DNA from: an uncultured Bacteroidales bacterium
Lineage (GTDB): Bacteria > Bacteroidota > Bacteroidia > Bacteroidales > P3
DNA: 64,000 nt
Assembly (NCBI GenBank): GCA_900316965.1
Contig: ONEY01000006.1
Location: 20,815 to 84,814 of the forward strand
Reading direction: 5' to 3'
This document shows, piece after piece, positions 9,208 to 19,007 of the stretch. How positions within the stretch are numbered: position 1 is the stretch's first letter; each line of letters begins with the position of its first letter. Under the pieces are notes generated by a model. It had not been told where the DNA came from. It saw nothing but the letters and a program-made list of their open reading frames with translations, and made no database searches. The translations under genes were made by a program, and so were the position numbers.

Positions 9208-10710
9208 ATGATATTTAACCTCAACCCCGACGAAAAACTGACTCTTGCCAGAGTCAAACAAATAATAGATGGTCACATGACCCTCCAACTCAGCGACGAG
9301 GCTAAACGCCGCATCGAGAAATGCCGCAACTACCTCAACCAGAAGATGGAAACCCAGAAAGAGCCCATCTATGGCGTAACAACAGGTTTCGGCAGCCTCT
9401 GCAACATCAGCATCAGCAAAGAACAACTTAGCCAACTCCAAAAGAATCTCGTCATGAGCCACGCCTGCGGTGTCGGCGACGAAGTGCCCCAAGATGTTGT
9501 GCGTCTCATGCTCCTCCTCAAAGCACAAAATTTCTGTTTTGGTTACAGCGGAGCCCAGCTTCAAACAGTTCAACGCCTTATCGACTGCTTCAACGACGAC
9601 ATACTGCCAGTAGTTTACCAGCAAGGTAGCCTAGGCGCCAGCGGTGACCTCTGCCCCCTTGCCAATCTCATGCTCCCCGCCATACTTGGAATGGGCGAAG
9701 TGTATTGGAAAGGCCGTCGCTGCGAAGCCAGCGAAGTGTATGCCGCAAAAGGTTGGCAGCCAATAGTCTTGCAGAGCAAAGAAGGCTTAGCCCTCCTCAA
9801 CGGAACACAGTTCATGAGCAGCTATGCAGTGTGGAGTCTTCTCAAAGCACAGCGTCTCAGCCAACAAGCCGACATGATCCTTAGTCTTAGCCTCGACGCT
9901 TTCGATGGCCGCATAGAGCCATTCTACGAAAGTCTCCATATGGTGCGTCCACACAAAGGTCAGCTCCAAACCGCTGAGGCCGTACGTCGCTATACTGATG
10001 GCAGCGACATCATTCGCCGCCACAAAGAACACGTCCAAGACCCATACAGCTTCCGCTGCGCTCCTCAAGTTCACGGTGCCGCTAAAGATACTATTGCATA
10101 TGTCACTAGCGTCGTAGAGACAGAGATCAACTCCACAACTGACAACCCCATTGTACTGCCCGACGAAGATATGGTTATTAGTGGCGGACATTTCCACGGT
10201 GAACCCCTTGCCATGGTGCTCGACTTCCTTGCAATAGCAGTTGCCGAACTTGGAGCCATCAGCGAACGCCGTACCTATCAGCTTATCGATGCCAAACGTG
10301 GCCTTCCCAGTTTCCTCGTTGCTAAACCGGGTCTCAACAGCGGTTTCATGATTCCTCAATATACCGCTGCAGCCATCGTAAGCCAAACCAAGCAGCTCTG
10401 CACTCCATGCAGCGTTGACAGCATACCCAGCAGTCAAAACCAGGAAGACCTCGTCAGCATGGGCGGCAACGCAGCAACAAAATGCTACCGCGTAATGGAG
10501 AATGTCGAGCGCGTCCTAGCCATCGAACTTTTCAATGCAGCTCAAGCTCTCGAGTTTCGTCATCAAGAAGGTCTCAAAAGTAGTCCTTTCATCGAAAAAC
10601 TATTCGCAGATTTCCGCAAATGCGTCAACTTTGTCGACATCGACGAAATCATGTACAAACACATTCACAACAGCGTCCACTTCCTGCAGGAAATGACAAT
10701 AAGCGAATAA
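9208..10710 (+). CDS. hutH: Histidine ammonia-lyase
   Basis: The enzyme deaminates histidine to urocanate with the self-made MIO cofactor. The Ala-Ser-Gly triad that forms MIO is at residues 144-146 in SLGASGDLCPLAN. The YGVTTGFG loop carries the catalytic tyrosine near residue 53. The substrate-selecting pair reads Ser-His in NLVMSHACGVG, which is the histidine-lyase form rather than the His or Phe of tyrosine or phenylalanine lyases. SSQNQEDLVSMG near residue 410 matches the C-terminal signature, with Leu where many family members have His. The 500-residue length is normal. No hutU, hutI or ftcD gene is in the window, so the gene stands apart from a hut operon. A hairpin terminator follows. 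Confidence 0.88.
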   Translation: MIFNLNPDEKLTLARVKQIIDGHMTLQLSDEAKRRIEKCRNYLNQKMETQKEPIYGVTTGFGSLCNISISKEQLSQLQKNLVMSHACGVGDEVPQDVVRLMLLLKAQNFCFGYSGAQLQTVQRLIDCFNDDILPVVYQQGSLGASGDLCPLANLMLPAILGMGEVYWKGRRCEASEVYAAKGWQPIVLQSKEGLALLNGTQFMSSYAVWSLLKAQRLSQQADMILSLSLDAFDGRIEPFYESLHMVRPHKGQLQTAEAVRRYTDGSDIIRRHKEHVQDPYSFRCAPQVHGAAKDTIAYVTSVVETEINSTTDNPIVLPDEDMVISGGHFHGEPLAMVLDFLAIAVAELGAISERRTYQLIDAKRGLPSFLVAKPGLNSGFMIPQYTAAAIVSQTKQLCTPCSVDSIPSSQNQEDLVSMGGNAATKCYRVMENVERVLAIELFNAAQALEFRHQEGLKSSPFIEKLFADFRKCVNFVDIDEIMYKHIHNSVHFLQEMTISE

Positions 10711-10733
10711 TCCATTTTTCGAATCCATAAAAC

Positions 10734-10766
10734 AAAAGACGACCAACCTTTTTTTGGTCGTCTTTT
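10734..10766. terminator. Bidirectional intrinsic terminator
   Basis: A perfect 13-base stem (AAAAGACGACCAA at 10734-10746, complement at 10754-10766) with a seven-base loop is followed by a T-rich run on the plus strand. Because the stem ends in A/T, it also leaves a T run on the minus strand. It sits between the convergent hutH and the secreted giant gene and can end both transcripts. Confidence 0.85.
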
Positions 10767-10810
10767 TATTTTTCTCAAATCAAACAGATTTATACTATTA
10801 TATGTGTGTT

Positions 10811-13800
10811 TCATCTCACAACCTCGATGACACCTCTATGCTCAACAAAACGACCCGAGTTGTGAAGAGCCTTGAAAAGGAAGAAATAGGTGCCGTCAGG
10901 AGTTTCAGTATCGACTGGATTCCATGTATTATAGTTATGGTGCATATTCTCAGCTTCGAAAATCTTACGTCCCCACCTATCGAAAATCCAGTATGAGACA
11001 TATGCGAAATCGTACGAATCGGAAAGTCCCACTATACCCCAAAAATCATTCACTCCGTCGCCATTGGGAGTGACAACATTGGGAAAACGAAGCGCAACAA
11101 CATGCAAGACAAGAGTGTACGTGCTGTCACAACCATTTCGGTCAATAAAAACATGCTGATACACACCCGACTGATTCTCGTCGAAATCCATATGTTGATA
11201 CCTGTCGCCCAGCATAATTTCCGACTCTATAGTATCGGAGAATATCTCATTTCGTTTGAATTCAAGTGCAAACAAGCTGTCACAGCCGTCCACTGTGTAG
11301 TACGAAACAGTATAAAAACCCGTTGTATCAACCGAGAAAAGGTTATCATGGTACGATTCGTCGCATGTGACCGCCACAGCAGTGTCGTAATAAGAAGGAT
11401 TCACTGTAAGAACTATCGTCATAAGCGAGTCACACCCATATTGGCTATACATCCGATTGGTATAAATGCCTGATTCCGTCACAACAGAGAAAGAGAAGCC
11501 AAGTGTGTCGCAATATCCCTGACAGATTGAAAGAGACAAAGTGTCGTCATAATGAGGTTGTACGGAGACATGATGATCAATATGATATGAGCAACCATGA
11601 TATACAGCAGTAAGAGACACTGTAGTGTCAGAAAGCACAGTGATAGTGGTCGAAGATTCTGAGCTACTGTCGTTCCATAACAAGAGATAATCTTGAGATG
11701 GGAAAAGATCAGCCAGAAAGGTCACCTGATCTCCATAGCAACATAAATCGGGAGCCACAATTGCATGTCGATGGTAACTATCAAAAATAATATCTTCATG
11801 TATACTGTCGACACATGCCGACTCGCTAAGATTGCAGAATAGAGTAACGCTGCACAGACGATTGGTATCGATTGTCAACGAAAGGCTGTCACCATGCATG
11901 ACAACGCCATCAATAATCCACCACACACTATCTATATACTGCCTTACATATTTACTGAAATTGGTATCAATATCGACATAACTATCGTTATAAAGGATTA
12001 ACTTTTGGCCGCAAGTATCTATGCGATAATGCATATCCGCTTTAGGATATGGCAGCGCCGCATAAGCTGTGACGGTAAAGCCACAGTCTCCCCTACCTAA
12101 GAATGTAGCTTTGCAGCGGTACAGAGCAGTGTCGGCAGGGACAACAATTTCGTTTTCGGTGGAAAAAACTGTGGTATCGTCGCCTTTTGTCCATTGATAT
12201 TCAAATCCCACTGGAGCGCGAAGACGGACAGAATCATTATTATCACATAAGTTGACCAGTGCGATGCGACGGCTATCGCAGTCGATAGTGAAATAGGCAT
12301 AGCCGAAATGACCTCCATCGGCACAATCTTTGGTAGTGAAACGTATCTTAATATTCTGATTATGATAGGGTGAAATGTCCAATCCTATTGTTGTCCAATC
12401 TTTCCAAATTACATTGCTGCCAGTAACAGTGTTCCACCCCAAATCGCCGGCGGCATAGAAGTCGGCATGAAAGCAATTGCTGTCAAGAAGATTGCCATTC
12501 ATGTCAAGTATTTCAAGAGTAAAATGGGGCTGATTATCGCTGTTGTGATTAGGATTCTGAAGCACTACGGCATATTTAACGACAAGCATATCCTTGTCGA
12601 GTGTGTCAACAAGATAGTCAAAAGTAACGGTCTCTCCTTCCGCGCCGACATTGTCGTTACCCAATCGGAATGATATATCCCCGCCTGGCGGGACGCAATG
12701 CAAAGTATTGAGAGTGTTAGGGTCACGAAGCGTAGCATCGACAATTGGCACATGACGCTCGTCACCAGAAGTGGCGTATTGCATAGGGTTATGATATGTT
12801 CCACTTGTCATATGGATAGTAGACATATCACTAAAATCGATGTAATTAATACAGCCCTCAACATCTGTTCTAAAATAATTGCGTGAAATTCTGCAACCAG
12901 TAGTAGTGCCACCGCACAACAGATAGATACTAAACTCATAAATGGTATGTGGTGACAGATTGGTAACCATATATGTGGTCACACCATGTGGCAGGGTGTC
13001 CAATACCTCTTCATGAGGATACTGAATGCCATGGTTTATTATTGTCAAGACATAAAGATCAGTCTCATTGCCGGTATCGTGCCATTGAAGTGATATACTA
13101 TTGCTGGTTCTGCCCGTCATCTGTATTGCACCCACCGTTCTTTGACACCCCCCTTGTGGAATGTCAACCCAGTTGCTGCTGCATGTTTCGTTTTCACAAT
13201 TGCCGTTTACTATTGCCACATCGCCGTTACATAGGCTGTAATCGTACGGCACCGTAATCTCCATAATATGGCCAGCAACAATAGTGTCGATACCAATACC
13301 AGCTATTATGATGCGCCAAAAATCCGCTACTGTGTCGGTCTCCCATACTATCCGGATGCTGTCAGACAATGCCACGTAAGAGACAGACAGCGGTCTAATA
13401 CAAGGACAGACATATGGTTCGCTTGGTGGTATTATCGTGCCATTATTATTATTGTAGCACCCTGACGCACCTTGCGATAGCAGACGGTATAGAACATTCC
13501 AACCATCTGGAACACTATCCAGATAAAAATAGGGAGTGCTAAGGTAAACAGTGTTATAATTTGTCGATGTGTCAAAGAATGTGTTAGGATTGGTGCCATT
13601 GGTGTCAAAGGCATAATCCAGTACCCAAACCGCATTGGTATCCGATTCATGCCATGTAATCTCCACTGTTGAACTATCAGAATAGTCGGTATGAATGTTT
13701 CCAGGGTCATATTGTACATATTCACAAAGTATAACTTTAAAACCATCCGTCGGGAAATCATCGTCTGCCGTAAATGATATTGTAACAGTATTGCCGGTGC

Positions 13801-14203
13801 TGTAATATATGCCTCCATATCCCGTAGGGAACATACAAATGATAGAGCCGCCCACATTATTGGTTATAGTCAATAAGGCATTACCCGAAGGATGGACAAG
13901 TTGACTCTGAACCTCTATACGATAACGGCCCAAAGCGTTTGTGGTATGGAATGTATATGTAGCGTTGCACGACGACGAATAAGTACCCCCGGGACCTCCA
14001 TCATCATAGACCTCAGCATAACTCATAACGGTATCACCAGAACCATGTGCCGGCATAATAACGGTTTGACACAAAGTGTCATTCAAAGAGCAGAGCAAAA
14101 ACGCGAAAAAGAGACAATACAATATATGTGTGCAGGCTAAAAAATCTCTATGATAATTCAGCCCTACATTAAAACAATGATTGATACATATCCCATTTTT
14201 CAT
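10811..14203 (-). CDS. Large type IX-secreted multidomain protein with CHU_C C-terminus
   Basis: The 1130-residue protein has an N-terminal hydrophobic export segment ending ...LNDTLCQ (about residues 22-46). A CUB-like domain follows at about 50-165 (cysteine pairs, NALLTITNNVGGSIICMF, SFTADDDFPTDGFKVILCEY). Next are fibronectin type III-like and Ig-like modules (SNSISLQWHDTGNETDLYVL near 365), a cysteine-containing adhesive-looking centre, and three YDT/CDSL repeats between about 905 and 1035 (CQGYCDTLGFSF, CDESYHDNLFSV, YGCDSLMTIVLTVN). The last 90 residues contain FPNVVTPNGDGVNDFWGI and the FDRWGRKIFE motif. This is the gliding-motility-associated CHU_C domain (type B sorting) read by the type IX secretion system. 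It starts six bases after the MgtC-like stop. Expected role: a surface or released adhesin; the ligand is unknown. Confidence 0.85.
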   Translation of the reverse strand: MKNGICINHCFNVGLNYHRDFLACTHILYCLFFAFLLCSLNDTLCQTVIMPAHGSGDTVMSYAEVYDDGGPGGTYSSSCNATYTFHTTNALGRYRIEVQSQLVHPSGNALLTITNNVGGSIICMFPTGYGGIYYSTGNTVTISFTADDDFPTDGFKVILCEYVQYDPGNIHTDYSDSSTVEITWHESDTNAVWVLDYAFDTNGTNPNTFFDTSTNYNTVYLSTPYFYLDSVPDGWNVLYRLLSQGASGCYNNNNGTIIPPSEPYVCPCIRPLSVSYVALSDSIRIVWETDTVADFWRIIIAGIGIDTIVAGHIMEITVPYDYSLCNGDVAIVNGNCENETCSSNWVDIPQGGCQRTVGAIQMTGRTSNSISLQWHDTGNETDLYVLTIINHGIQYPHEEVLDTLPHGVTTYMVTNLSPHTIYEFSIYLLCGGTTTGCRISRNYFRTDVEGCINYIDFSDMSTIHMTSGTYHNPMQYATSGDERHVPIVDATLRDPNTLNTLHCVPPGGDISFRLGNDNVGAEGETVTFDYLVDTLDKDMLVVKYAVVLQNPNHNSDNQPHFTLEILDMNGNLLDSNCFHADFYAAGDLGWNTVTGSNVIWKDWTTIGLDISPYHNQNIKIRFTTKDCADGGHFGYAYFTIDCDSRRIALVNLCDNNDSVRLRAPVGFEYQWTKGDDTTVFSTENEIVVPADTALYRCKATFLGRGDCGFTVTAYAALPYPKADMHYRIDTCGQKLILYNDSYVDIDTNFSKYVRQYIDSVWWIIDGVVMHGDSLSLTIDTNRLCSVTLFCNLSESACVDSIHEDIIFDSYHRHAIVAPDLCCYGDQVTFLADLFPSQDYLLLWNDSSSESSTTITVLSDTTVSLTAVYHGCSYHIDHHVSVQPHYDDTLSLSICQGYCDTLGFSFSVVTESGIYTNRMYSQYGCDSLMTIVLTVNPSYYDTAVAVTCDESYHDNLFSVDTTGFYTVSYYTVDGCDSLFALEFKRNEIFSDTIESEIMLGDRYQHMDFDENQSGVYQHVFIDRNGCDSTYTLVLHVVALRFPNVVTPNGDGVNDFWGIVGLSDSYDFAYVSYWIFDRWGRKIFEAENMHHNYNTWNPVDTETPDGTYFFLFKALHNSGRFVEHRGVIEVVR

Positions 14204-14209
14204 AAAAAA

Positions 14210-14701
14210 CTATTTTTTCTCTTTATCCTTCTTCTCATATGGATCGGCATAAGGATTGTCTTTCTGGTGGTTCTCAAGATAATGCTCTATAAATTTCAGT
14301 ATCCAATTAATAAACAAAATAACGCTCACAGCAACAACAGCCTCAAGCCAAAGGCCATAGCCGCATAGCGAACCCACAGCCGCCGAGCACCACAGCGTGG
14401 CTGCTGAATTAAGACCGTGAATGGTAAACCCATCACGCAATATGACGCCGGCACCCAAGAAACCGATGCCGGTAACAATCTGTGCCAAAACACGTAGGTT
14501 GTCGTTATTAACAAGACCTCCATCGGCGACAGCATTAGCTATGACAGTCTCAGAGATTAGGATGAAAATGCATGCTCCAACCGACACCAACGAGTTGGTC
14601 GTCAGACCTGCGCTACGCTGGCGCAACTGACGTTCAAGGCCGATAAGAATACCACATATCAAAGCGGCGACAAGGCGCATGGCAAATATTGACAAATTCA
14701 T
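14210..14701 (-). CDS. MgtC/SapB family membrane protein
   Basis: The 163-residue protein has four to five predicted membrane helices. The conserved MgtC start is visible (MRLVAALICGILIGLERQL), as are SAGLTTNSLVSVGACIF and the ILRDGFTIHGLNSAATLWCSA block. Members are linked to Mg2+ homeostasis and to modulation of membrane ATPases; transport itself is doubtful. A charged tail ends the protein. It lies five bases after the YgiQ stop and six bases before the secreted giant, so the three genes look like one transcription unit. Confidence 0.88.
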   Translation of the reverse strand: MNLSIFAMRLVAALICGILIGLERQLRQRSAGLTTNSLVSVGACIFILISETVIANAVADGGLVNNDNLRVLAQIVTGIGFLGAGVILRDGFTIHGLNSAATLWCSAAVGSLCGYGLWLEAVVAVSVILFINWILKFIEHYLENHQKDNPYADPYEKKDKEKK

Positions 14702-14706
14702 AATTA

Positions 14707-16494
14707 CTATAGTTTTAAACTCTTGATATAACTATCTAGATGTGCTTTTTTCAACGCAGCTCTTATTGATGGCTGCATTTCACGCTTATAGAAGAAAAAC
14801 ATTTGATTTTGTTCACGTTTCTCGTTGGGGTGCCGCGCCACATACACAGGTTCCATAGTAGCCGGATTGATACCGGTATAATACATCTCGGTGGAGAGTG
14901 TCATCGGAGTAGGTGTGAAATCCTGTATTTGCTCTAGACGATAGCCCATCTGCTGCATCTTCAAAGCCAAATCGGCCATATCTTTAAGGCGGCAGCCAGG
15001 ATGTGAGCTGATAAAATAAGGAATTAACTGATAGCGCAAGCCAGCTTGTTTACAAATACGGTCAAATTCACTTTTTGTCTTGATGAATAGGTCGAAAGCA
15101 GGTTTTCGCATCAACTTCAAAACCTTGTCGGAAGTATGTTCCGGAGCCACTTTTAGTCGTCCGCTGACATGATTTCTAACCACATCGGCAAAATATTCCC
15201 AGCCGTGGTTTTCATTTGTGAAAAGGTCACAACGAATACCGCTACCAATATACACATGCTTTATTTCCGGCATTTTGCTGACCTTTCTATATAGATCCAT
15301 AATAGGTTTATGGTCACATTCAAGGTTGCGGCAAATAGATGGTTGAATGCAGCTGAAACGGCTGCATTTGAGACAAAGATCTTTGTTCCTTCCCCCCATT
15401 CGGTACATATTGGCAGAAGGTCCACCAAGATCGGTAATAACGCCAGTGAAACCCTCTTGCTTTATCATCTGTCGTATTTCGGCAAGGATTGAGCGTTCGC
15501 TGCGGCTAGCTATCTGTTTGCCTTGATGGGCGCTGATAGTACAAAACGAGCAACCTCCAAAACATCCACGGTGGATGTTGACGGAGTTTTTAATCATTTC
15601 GAAAGCCGGGATCGCTCCACGCTTCTTGTATTTGGGGTGCGGTTGCCGAAGGTAGGGCAAATCAAACGAGGCATCGATCTCTTCTGTAGTCATAGGTGGT
15701 TCTGGGGGATTGACAACAATATAGCTGTCGCCATGACGCTGAACAAGAGTCGCAGCCTCTATCTTGTTGCTCTCAAGTTCGATGACATGGTAGTTCTCGG
15801 CTTCATCGTGTTTTGACTTCAAACAATCCTCAAAGGAATGAAGCTCTATAATATTTCCCGACAAACCTTTCAATTCATTGCTTTTTATCTTATATGCCAC
15901 TTGAGGCAGAGATCTCAGTTCTTCAATCGGTCGTCCTTGATCGAAGATGCGGGCAATTTTCAACGTTGTCTTCTCCCCCATTCCGTAATTAAGCAAATCG
16001 GCCGGAGTATCGGCAAGAATAGAAGGGAATAGTTTGTCGTCCCAATAGTCGTAGTGAGCCAGGCGGCGCATGCTAGCTTCAATGCCAGCAATAATTACAG
16101 GGACATCTGGGTATATTTGTTTAAGGATACGAGAGTAGACGTATGTAGCCCTGTCGGGGCGGAAGCCGGCTTGGCCTCCAGGAGTGTATGCGTCGTCGTG
16201 GCGAAGGCGGCGGGCAGCGGTATAATGGTTCACCATGCTGTCCATAGCACCACTTGTTACGCCAAAGAAAAGACGAGGTGCACCAAACTTGCGGAAATCG
16301 CGCAAGTCGTCGCGCCAGTTGGGTTGGGGTATCACAGCCACACGATAGCCCGCAGCTTCGAGTGTGCGTCCGATGACAGCGGTACCAAAGGCAGGATGAT
16401 CAATATAGGCATCGCCAGTTATGAGGACAACGTCGGCCTGATCCCAACCGAGCCGCTTCATTTCATCCAATGTTATAGGTAAAAAGTGGCTCAT
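14707..16494 (-). CDS. YgiQ-family radical SAM protein
   Basis: The 595-residue protein has the YgiQ N-domain (FLPITLDEMKRLGWDQADVV, DRATYVYSR) and a radical SAM core. The [4Fe-4S] cysteines are in IHRGCFGGCSFCTISAHQG near residue 313. A further cysteine cluster (CLKCSRFSCIQPSICRNLEC) near residues 370-390 is typical of the family and may hold an additional cluster. The C-terminal part (LEQIQDFTPTPMTLSTEMYYTG) matches the DUF3362 end of the family. The reaction is unknown. The ATG directly follows the terminator of pgk, which implies its own promoter or read-through. Confidence 0.92.
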   Translation of the reverse strand: MSHFLPITLDEMKRLGWDQADVVLITGDAYIDHPAFGTAVIGRTLEAAGYRVAVIPQPNWRDDLRDFRKFGAPRLFFGVTSGAMDSMVNHYTAARRLRHDDAYTPGGQAGFRPDRATYVYSRILKQIYPDVPVIIAGIEASMRRLAHYDYWDDKLFPSILADTPADLLNYGMGEKTTLKIARIFDQGRPIEELRSLPQVAYKIKSNELKGLSGNIIELHSFEDCLKSKHDEAENYHVIELESNKIEAATLVQRHGDSYIVVNPPEPPMTTEEIDASFDLPYLRQPHPKYKKRGAIPAFEMIKNSVNIHRGCFGGCSFCTISAHQGKQIASRSERSILAEIRQMIKQEGFTGVITDLGGPSANMYRMGGRNKDLCLKCSRFSCIQPSICRNLECDHKPIMDLYRKVSKMPEIKHVYIGSGIRCDLFTNENHGWEYFADVVRNHVSGRLKVAPEHTSDKVLKLMRKPAFDLFIKTKSEFDRICKQAGLRYQLIPYFISSHPGCRLKDMADLALKMQQMGYRLEQIQDFTPTPMTLSTEMYYTGINPATMEPVYVARHPNEKREQNQMFFFYKREMQPSIRAALKKAHLDSYIKSLKL

Positions 16495-16496
16495 AT

Positions 16497-16535
16497 AAAA
16501 AAAGGTTCTTAAGGTCCCGAAGGGCCTTAAGAACC
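16497..16535 (-). terminator. Intrinsic terminator of the atpB-pgk transcript
   Basis: An 11-base perfect stem (16504-16514 with 16525-16535, GGTTCTTAAGG and its complement) encloses a short CCC/GGG-pairing loop. On the minus strand it is followed by seven T. It lies 16 bases after the pgk stop and abuts the YgiQ start. Confidence 0.88.
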
Positions 16536-16551
16536 ATGTAGTAAAATATTA

Positions 16552-17748
16552 TTATTCTTTAATAGCTTTGATGCCGGGGAGGACTTTGCCTTCGAGGTAT
16601 TCGAGCATAGCGCCACCACCGGTAGAGACATAGCTCATCTGGTCGGCGAGGTGCATCTGCTTGACGGCAGCCACGCTGTCGCCACCGCCAACAGCGGCGA
16701 AACAACCTTGCTTGCAAGCGTCCGCGACGCTCTGGGCAATGTGATTGGTACCCTTGGCAAAGGTTTCGAGTTCGAAGACACCGGCAGGACCATTCCAAAG
16801 GATAGTCTTGGAAGCCATAATGATGTCACGGATAGCCTTGCAACTCTCGGGACCGCAATCCATGCTTTCCCAACCATCGGGGACCTCACCGCTGGGCACA
16901 ATCTGAGTGTTGGCGTCGTTACCAAATTTGTCGCCAATGACACTATCGACTGGCAGATAATACTTGACACCCTTATCATCCATACGACGCATAAGCTCGC
17001 GAGCCAAATCGAGTTTGTCGTCCTCGCAAATGCTGTTGCCAATCTTGCCGCCAAGGGCTTTGGTGAAGGTGTAACGCATACCACCGATAATAATCATATT
17101 GTCGACCTTGTCGAGAAGATTTTCCAGAATACCTATCTTGCTGCTCACCTTGCTGCCACCAATGATAGCGGTGAATGGGCGAGGAGGATTTTGCATAAGT
17201 TTCTCAAGGTTGCGGACTTCGTTTTCCATAAGGAAACCGAAATATTTATCGTTGGGGAAGAAGCGTGCAATGACAGCCGTGGAGCTGTGTTCACGGTGAG
17301 CGGCACCAAAAGCGTCGTTGATGTAGCAGTCGCCAAGCTTAGAGAGTTGTTCAGCGAGAGCCACGTCGCCCTTAGTCTCGCCAGGATAGAAGCGAATGTT
17401 CTCGAGCAAAAGAATTTCGCCATCTTTCAAAGAGGCAGCCAAAGCCTCAGGTTCACCACTGCCCAGCAAAGCCTGAGTGAATTTGACGGGGCGGCCCGTT
17501 AGTTCCTCAAGGTGTTTTGCGACAGGAGCAAGAGTAAGCTCGGGTTCGAAACCACCTTTCTTGGGACGGCCAAAATGCGCCATGATGATGATAGCGGCAC
17601 CGTCAGCAAGAAGTTTGTTGATGGTGGGCATGGACTCGCGCATACGAGTGTCGTCGGTGATGTTTTTATTGTCATCTACGGGGACATTAAAGTCGACGCG
17701 AAGCAGGACCTTGCGTCCTTTGAAGTTGATATCGTTGATAGATTTCAT
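16552..17748 (-). CDS. pgk: Phosphoglycerate kinase
   Basis: The enzyme is the glycolytic one that interconverts 1,3-bisphosphoglycerate and ADP with 3-phosphoglycerate and ATP. The signature near residue 18 reads LLRVDFNVPVDDNKNITDDT. The substrate-binding HFGRPK (near residue 58), NDAFGAAHREHSST and the hinge/ATP loop GGGDSVAAVKQ near residue 350 are all present. The 398-residue length is typical. It lies 45 bases after atpB on the same strand and is probably cotranscribed with it, ending at the hairpin at 16497-16535. Confidence 0.97.
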   Translation of the reverse strand: MKSINDINFKGRKVLLRVDFNVPVDDNKNITDDTRMRESMPTINKLLADGAAIIIMAHFGRPKKGGFEPELTLAPVAKHLEELTGRPVKFTQALLGSGEPEALAASLKDGEILLLENIRFYPGETKGDVALAEQLSKLGDCYINDAFGAAHREHSSTAVIARFFPNDKYFGFLMENEVRNLEKLMQNPPRPFTAIIGGSKVSSKIGILENLLDKVDNMIIIGGMRYTFTKALGGKIGNSICEDDKLDLARELMRRMDDKGVKYYLPVDSVIGDKFGNDANTQIVPSGEVPDGWESMDCGPESCKAIRDIIMASKTILWNGPAGVFELETFAKGTNHIAQSVADACKQGCFAAVGGGDSVAAVKQMHLADQMSYVSTGGGAMLEYLEGKVLPGIKAIKE

Positions 17749-17793
17749 GTATGAGGGTTTTAAGGGTTAAACATCTGGGGTGTAGAAGAAAGG

Positions 17794-18948
17794 CTATGCT
17801 TCCTCGGGAGTTTCGACAGCCATGCTGATATAGAGAGCGGAAAGCATGGTAAAGACGAATGCCTGGATGTATGCCACCAAGCATTCCAGAAGGCTGATGA
17901 AGACGGCGAAAAGGACCGACACGGCCGACACTGCGCCACCAACTGCCATGCCGAGGCTGTTGGACAGGATGAAGATAATGACTACAAAGCCGAGAATGAC
18001 GATGTGGCCAGCCGTCATGTTGGCAAAAAGTCGAATCATAAGGACAATAGGCTTGGTAAAAACGCCCACCAACTCAACAATAGGCATTAGAGGAAAAATT
18101 TTCAGCCATGACGGTACGCCAGGTGTCCAAAAGACATCCTTCCAGTAGTGTTTGTTGCCGTTGAAGTTGGTGATAAAGAATGTTATCAGAGCCAAGATGG
18201 CGGTAACAGCAATGTTGCCTGTAATATTGGCGCCAGCGGGGAATATCGGGATAAGGCCCAATATGTTGCAGAAGAAGATGAAGAAGAACAAAGTGAGGAG
18301 ATAAGGAAGGAAGCGTCGAGTGTTGTGACCCAGGATAGGCTCCACTATGTCGTCTTTAACATGCAACACCAGCATTTCTATCAGCGACTGCATGCCATGA
18401 GGAGCTTTACCGTCGCGCACTTTGTATTTTTTGGCAGAGGCAAGAATGATGACAATAAGGAGAGTAACGGCGATAATTATTGCCGCAGCCGTCTTGGTGA
18501 TAGAGAAGTCGAGAGGCTTGGCCACGCTGCCATCGTCATTTTTGACCGTCGCATACAGATGCTCCCCTATCTCGATTGTTTCCTGGTCCTGAGTGAGTTT
18601 AGAATTGACATCTTCGACGCAGACGATTTCCTCTTTCACCAAACCGCCGCCGATGAGGGCGTAGGTGTGCTTAGCGCCTTGATAGACAGCATGGCCATGG
18701 TGGAATTGTTTGGACGAGAAAACCTCAAGGTGACCGTCGTCGAGAAGAATGATAGGCAGATTGATAGCCACAGCATGCTCATTGCCATCTTTGGTTTTGT
18801 AGTCACAGATATGCCATGTGTGAGAGTCGGTGACGTGTCCAATGATAATTGAACCAGAATTCACTTCCTCCTTCTCGGCTTTTGAGCAACCTGCCAAAGT
18901 CAATGCCAAGAGGGTTAATAAGACGGGAAATATTATGGACTTCCTCAT
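17794..18948 (-). CDS. atpB: F0F1 ATP synthase subunit A
   Basis: Subunit a forms the proton half-channels of the F0 motor. The essential arginine is visible in VLMIRLFANMTAGH near residue 308, with further helices on both sides (about six in total). The start is placed at the ATG complement 18946-18948 because MRKSIIFPVLLTLLALTLAG then Cys is a lipoprotein signal peptide; an in-frame ATG 13 codons upstream would spoil it. The long N-terminal extension (to about residue 140) before the membrane domain is normal for Bacteroidota. It is odd that neither atpE nor any other atp gene adjoins: downstream is pgk, upstream is a small unknown gene. Confidence 0.95.
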   Translation of the reverse strand: MRKSIIFPVLLTLLALTLAGCSKAEKEEVNSGSIIIGHVTDSHTWHICDYKTKDGNEHAVAINLPIILLDDGHLEVFSSKQFHHGHAVYQGAKHTYALIGGGLVKEEIVCVEDVNSKLTQDQETIEIGEHLYATVKNDDGSVAKPLDFSITKTAAAIIIAVTLLIVIILASAKKYKVRDGKAPHGMQSLIEMLVLHVKDDIVEPILGHNTRRFLPYLLTLFFFIFFCNILGLIPIFPAGANITGNIAVTAILALITFFITNFNGNKHYWKDVFWTPGVPSWLKIFPLMPIVELVGVFTKPIVLMIRLFANMTAGHIVILGFVVIIFILSNSLGMAVGGAVSAVSVLFAVFISLLECLVAYIQAFVFTMLSALYISMAVETPEEA

Positions 18949-19007
18949 TGTGTGTTGGATTAATGAATTGTAAAAAACGAGTTTCAATATAGAATATGAT
19001 GAAAGAG

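Noticed and set aside
16651..17502. Open frame of 283 codons on the plus strand
   Set aside because: Antisense to pgk, whose own motifs are complete.
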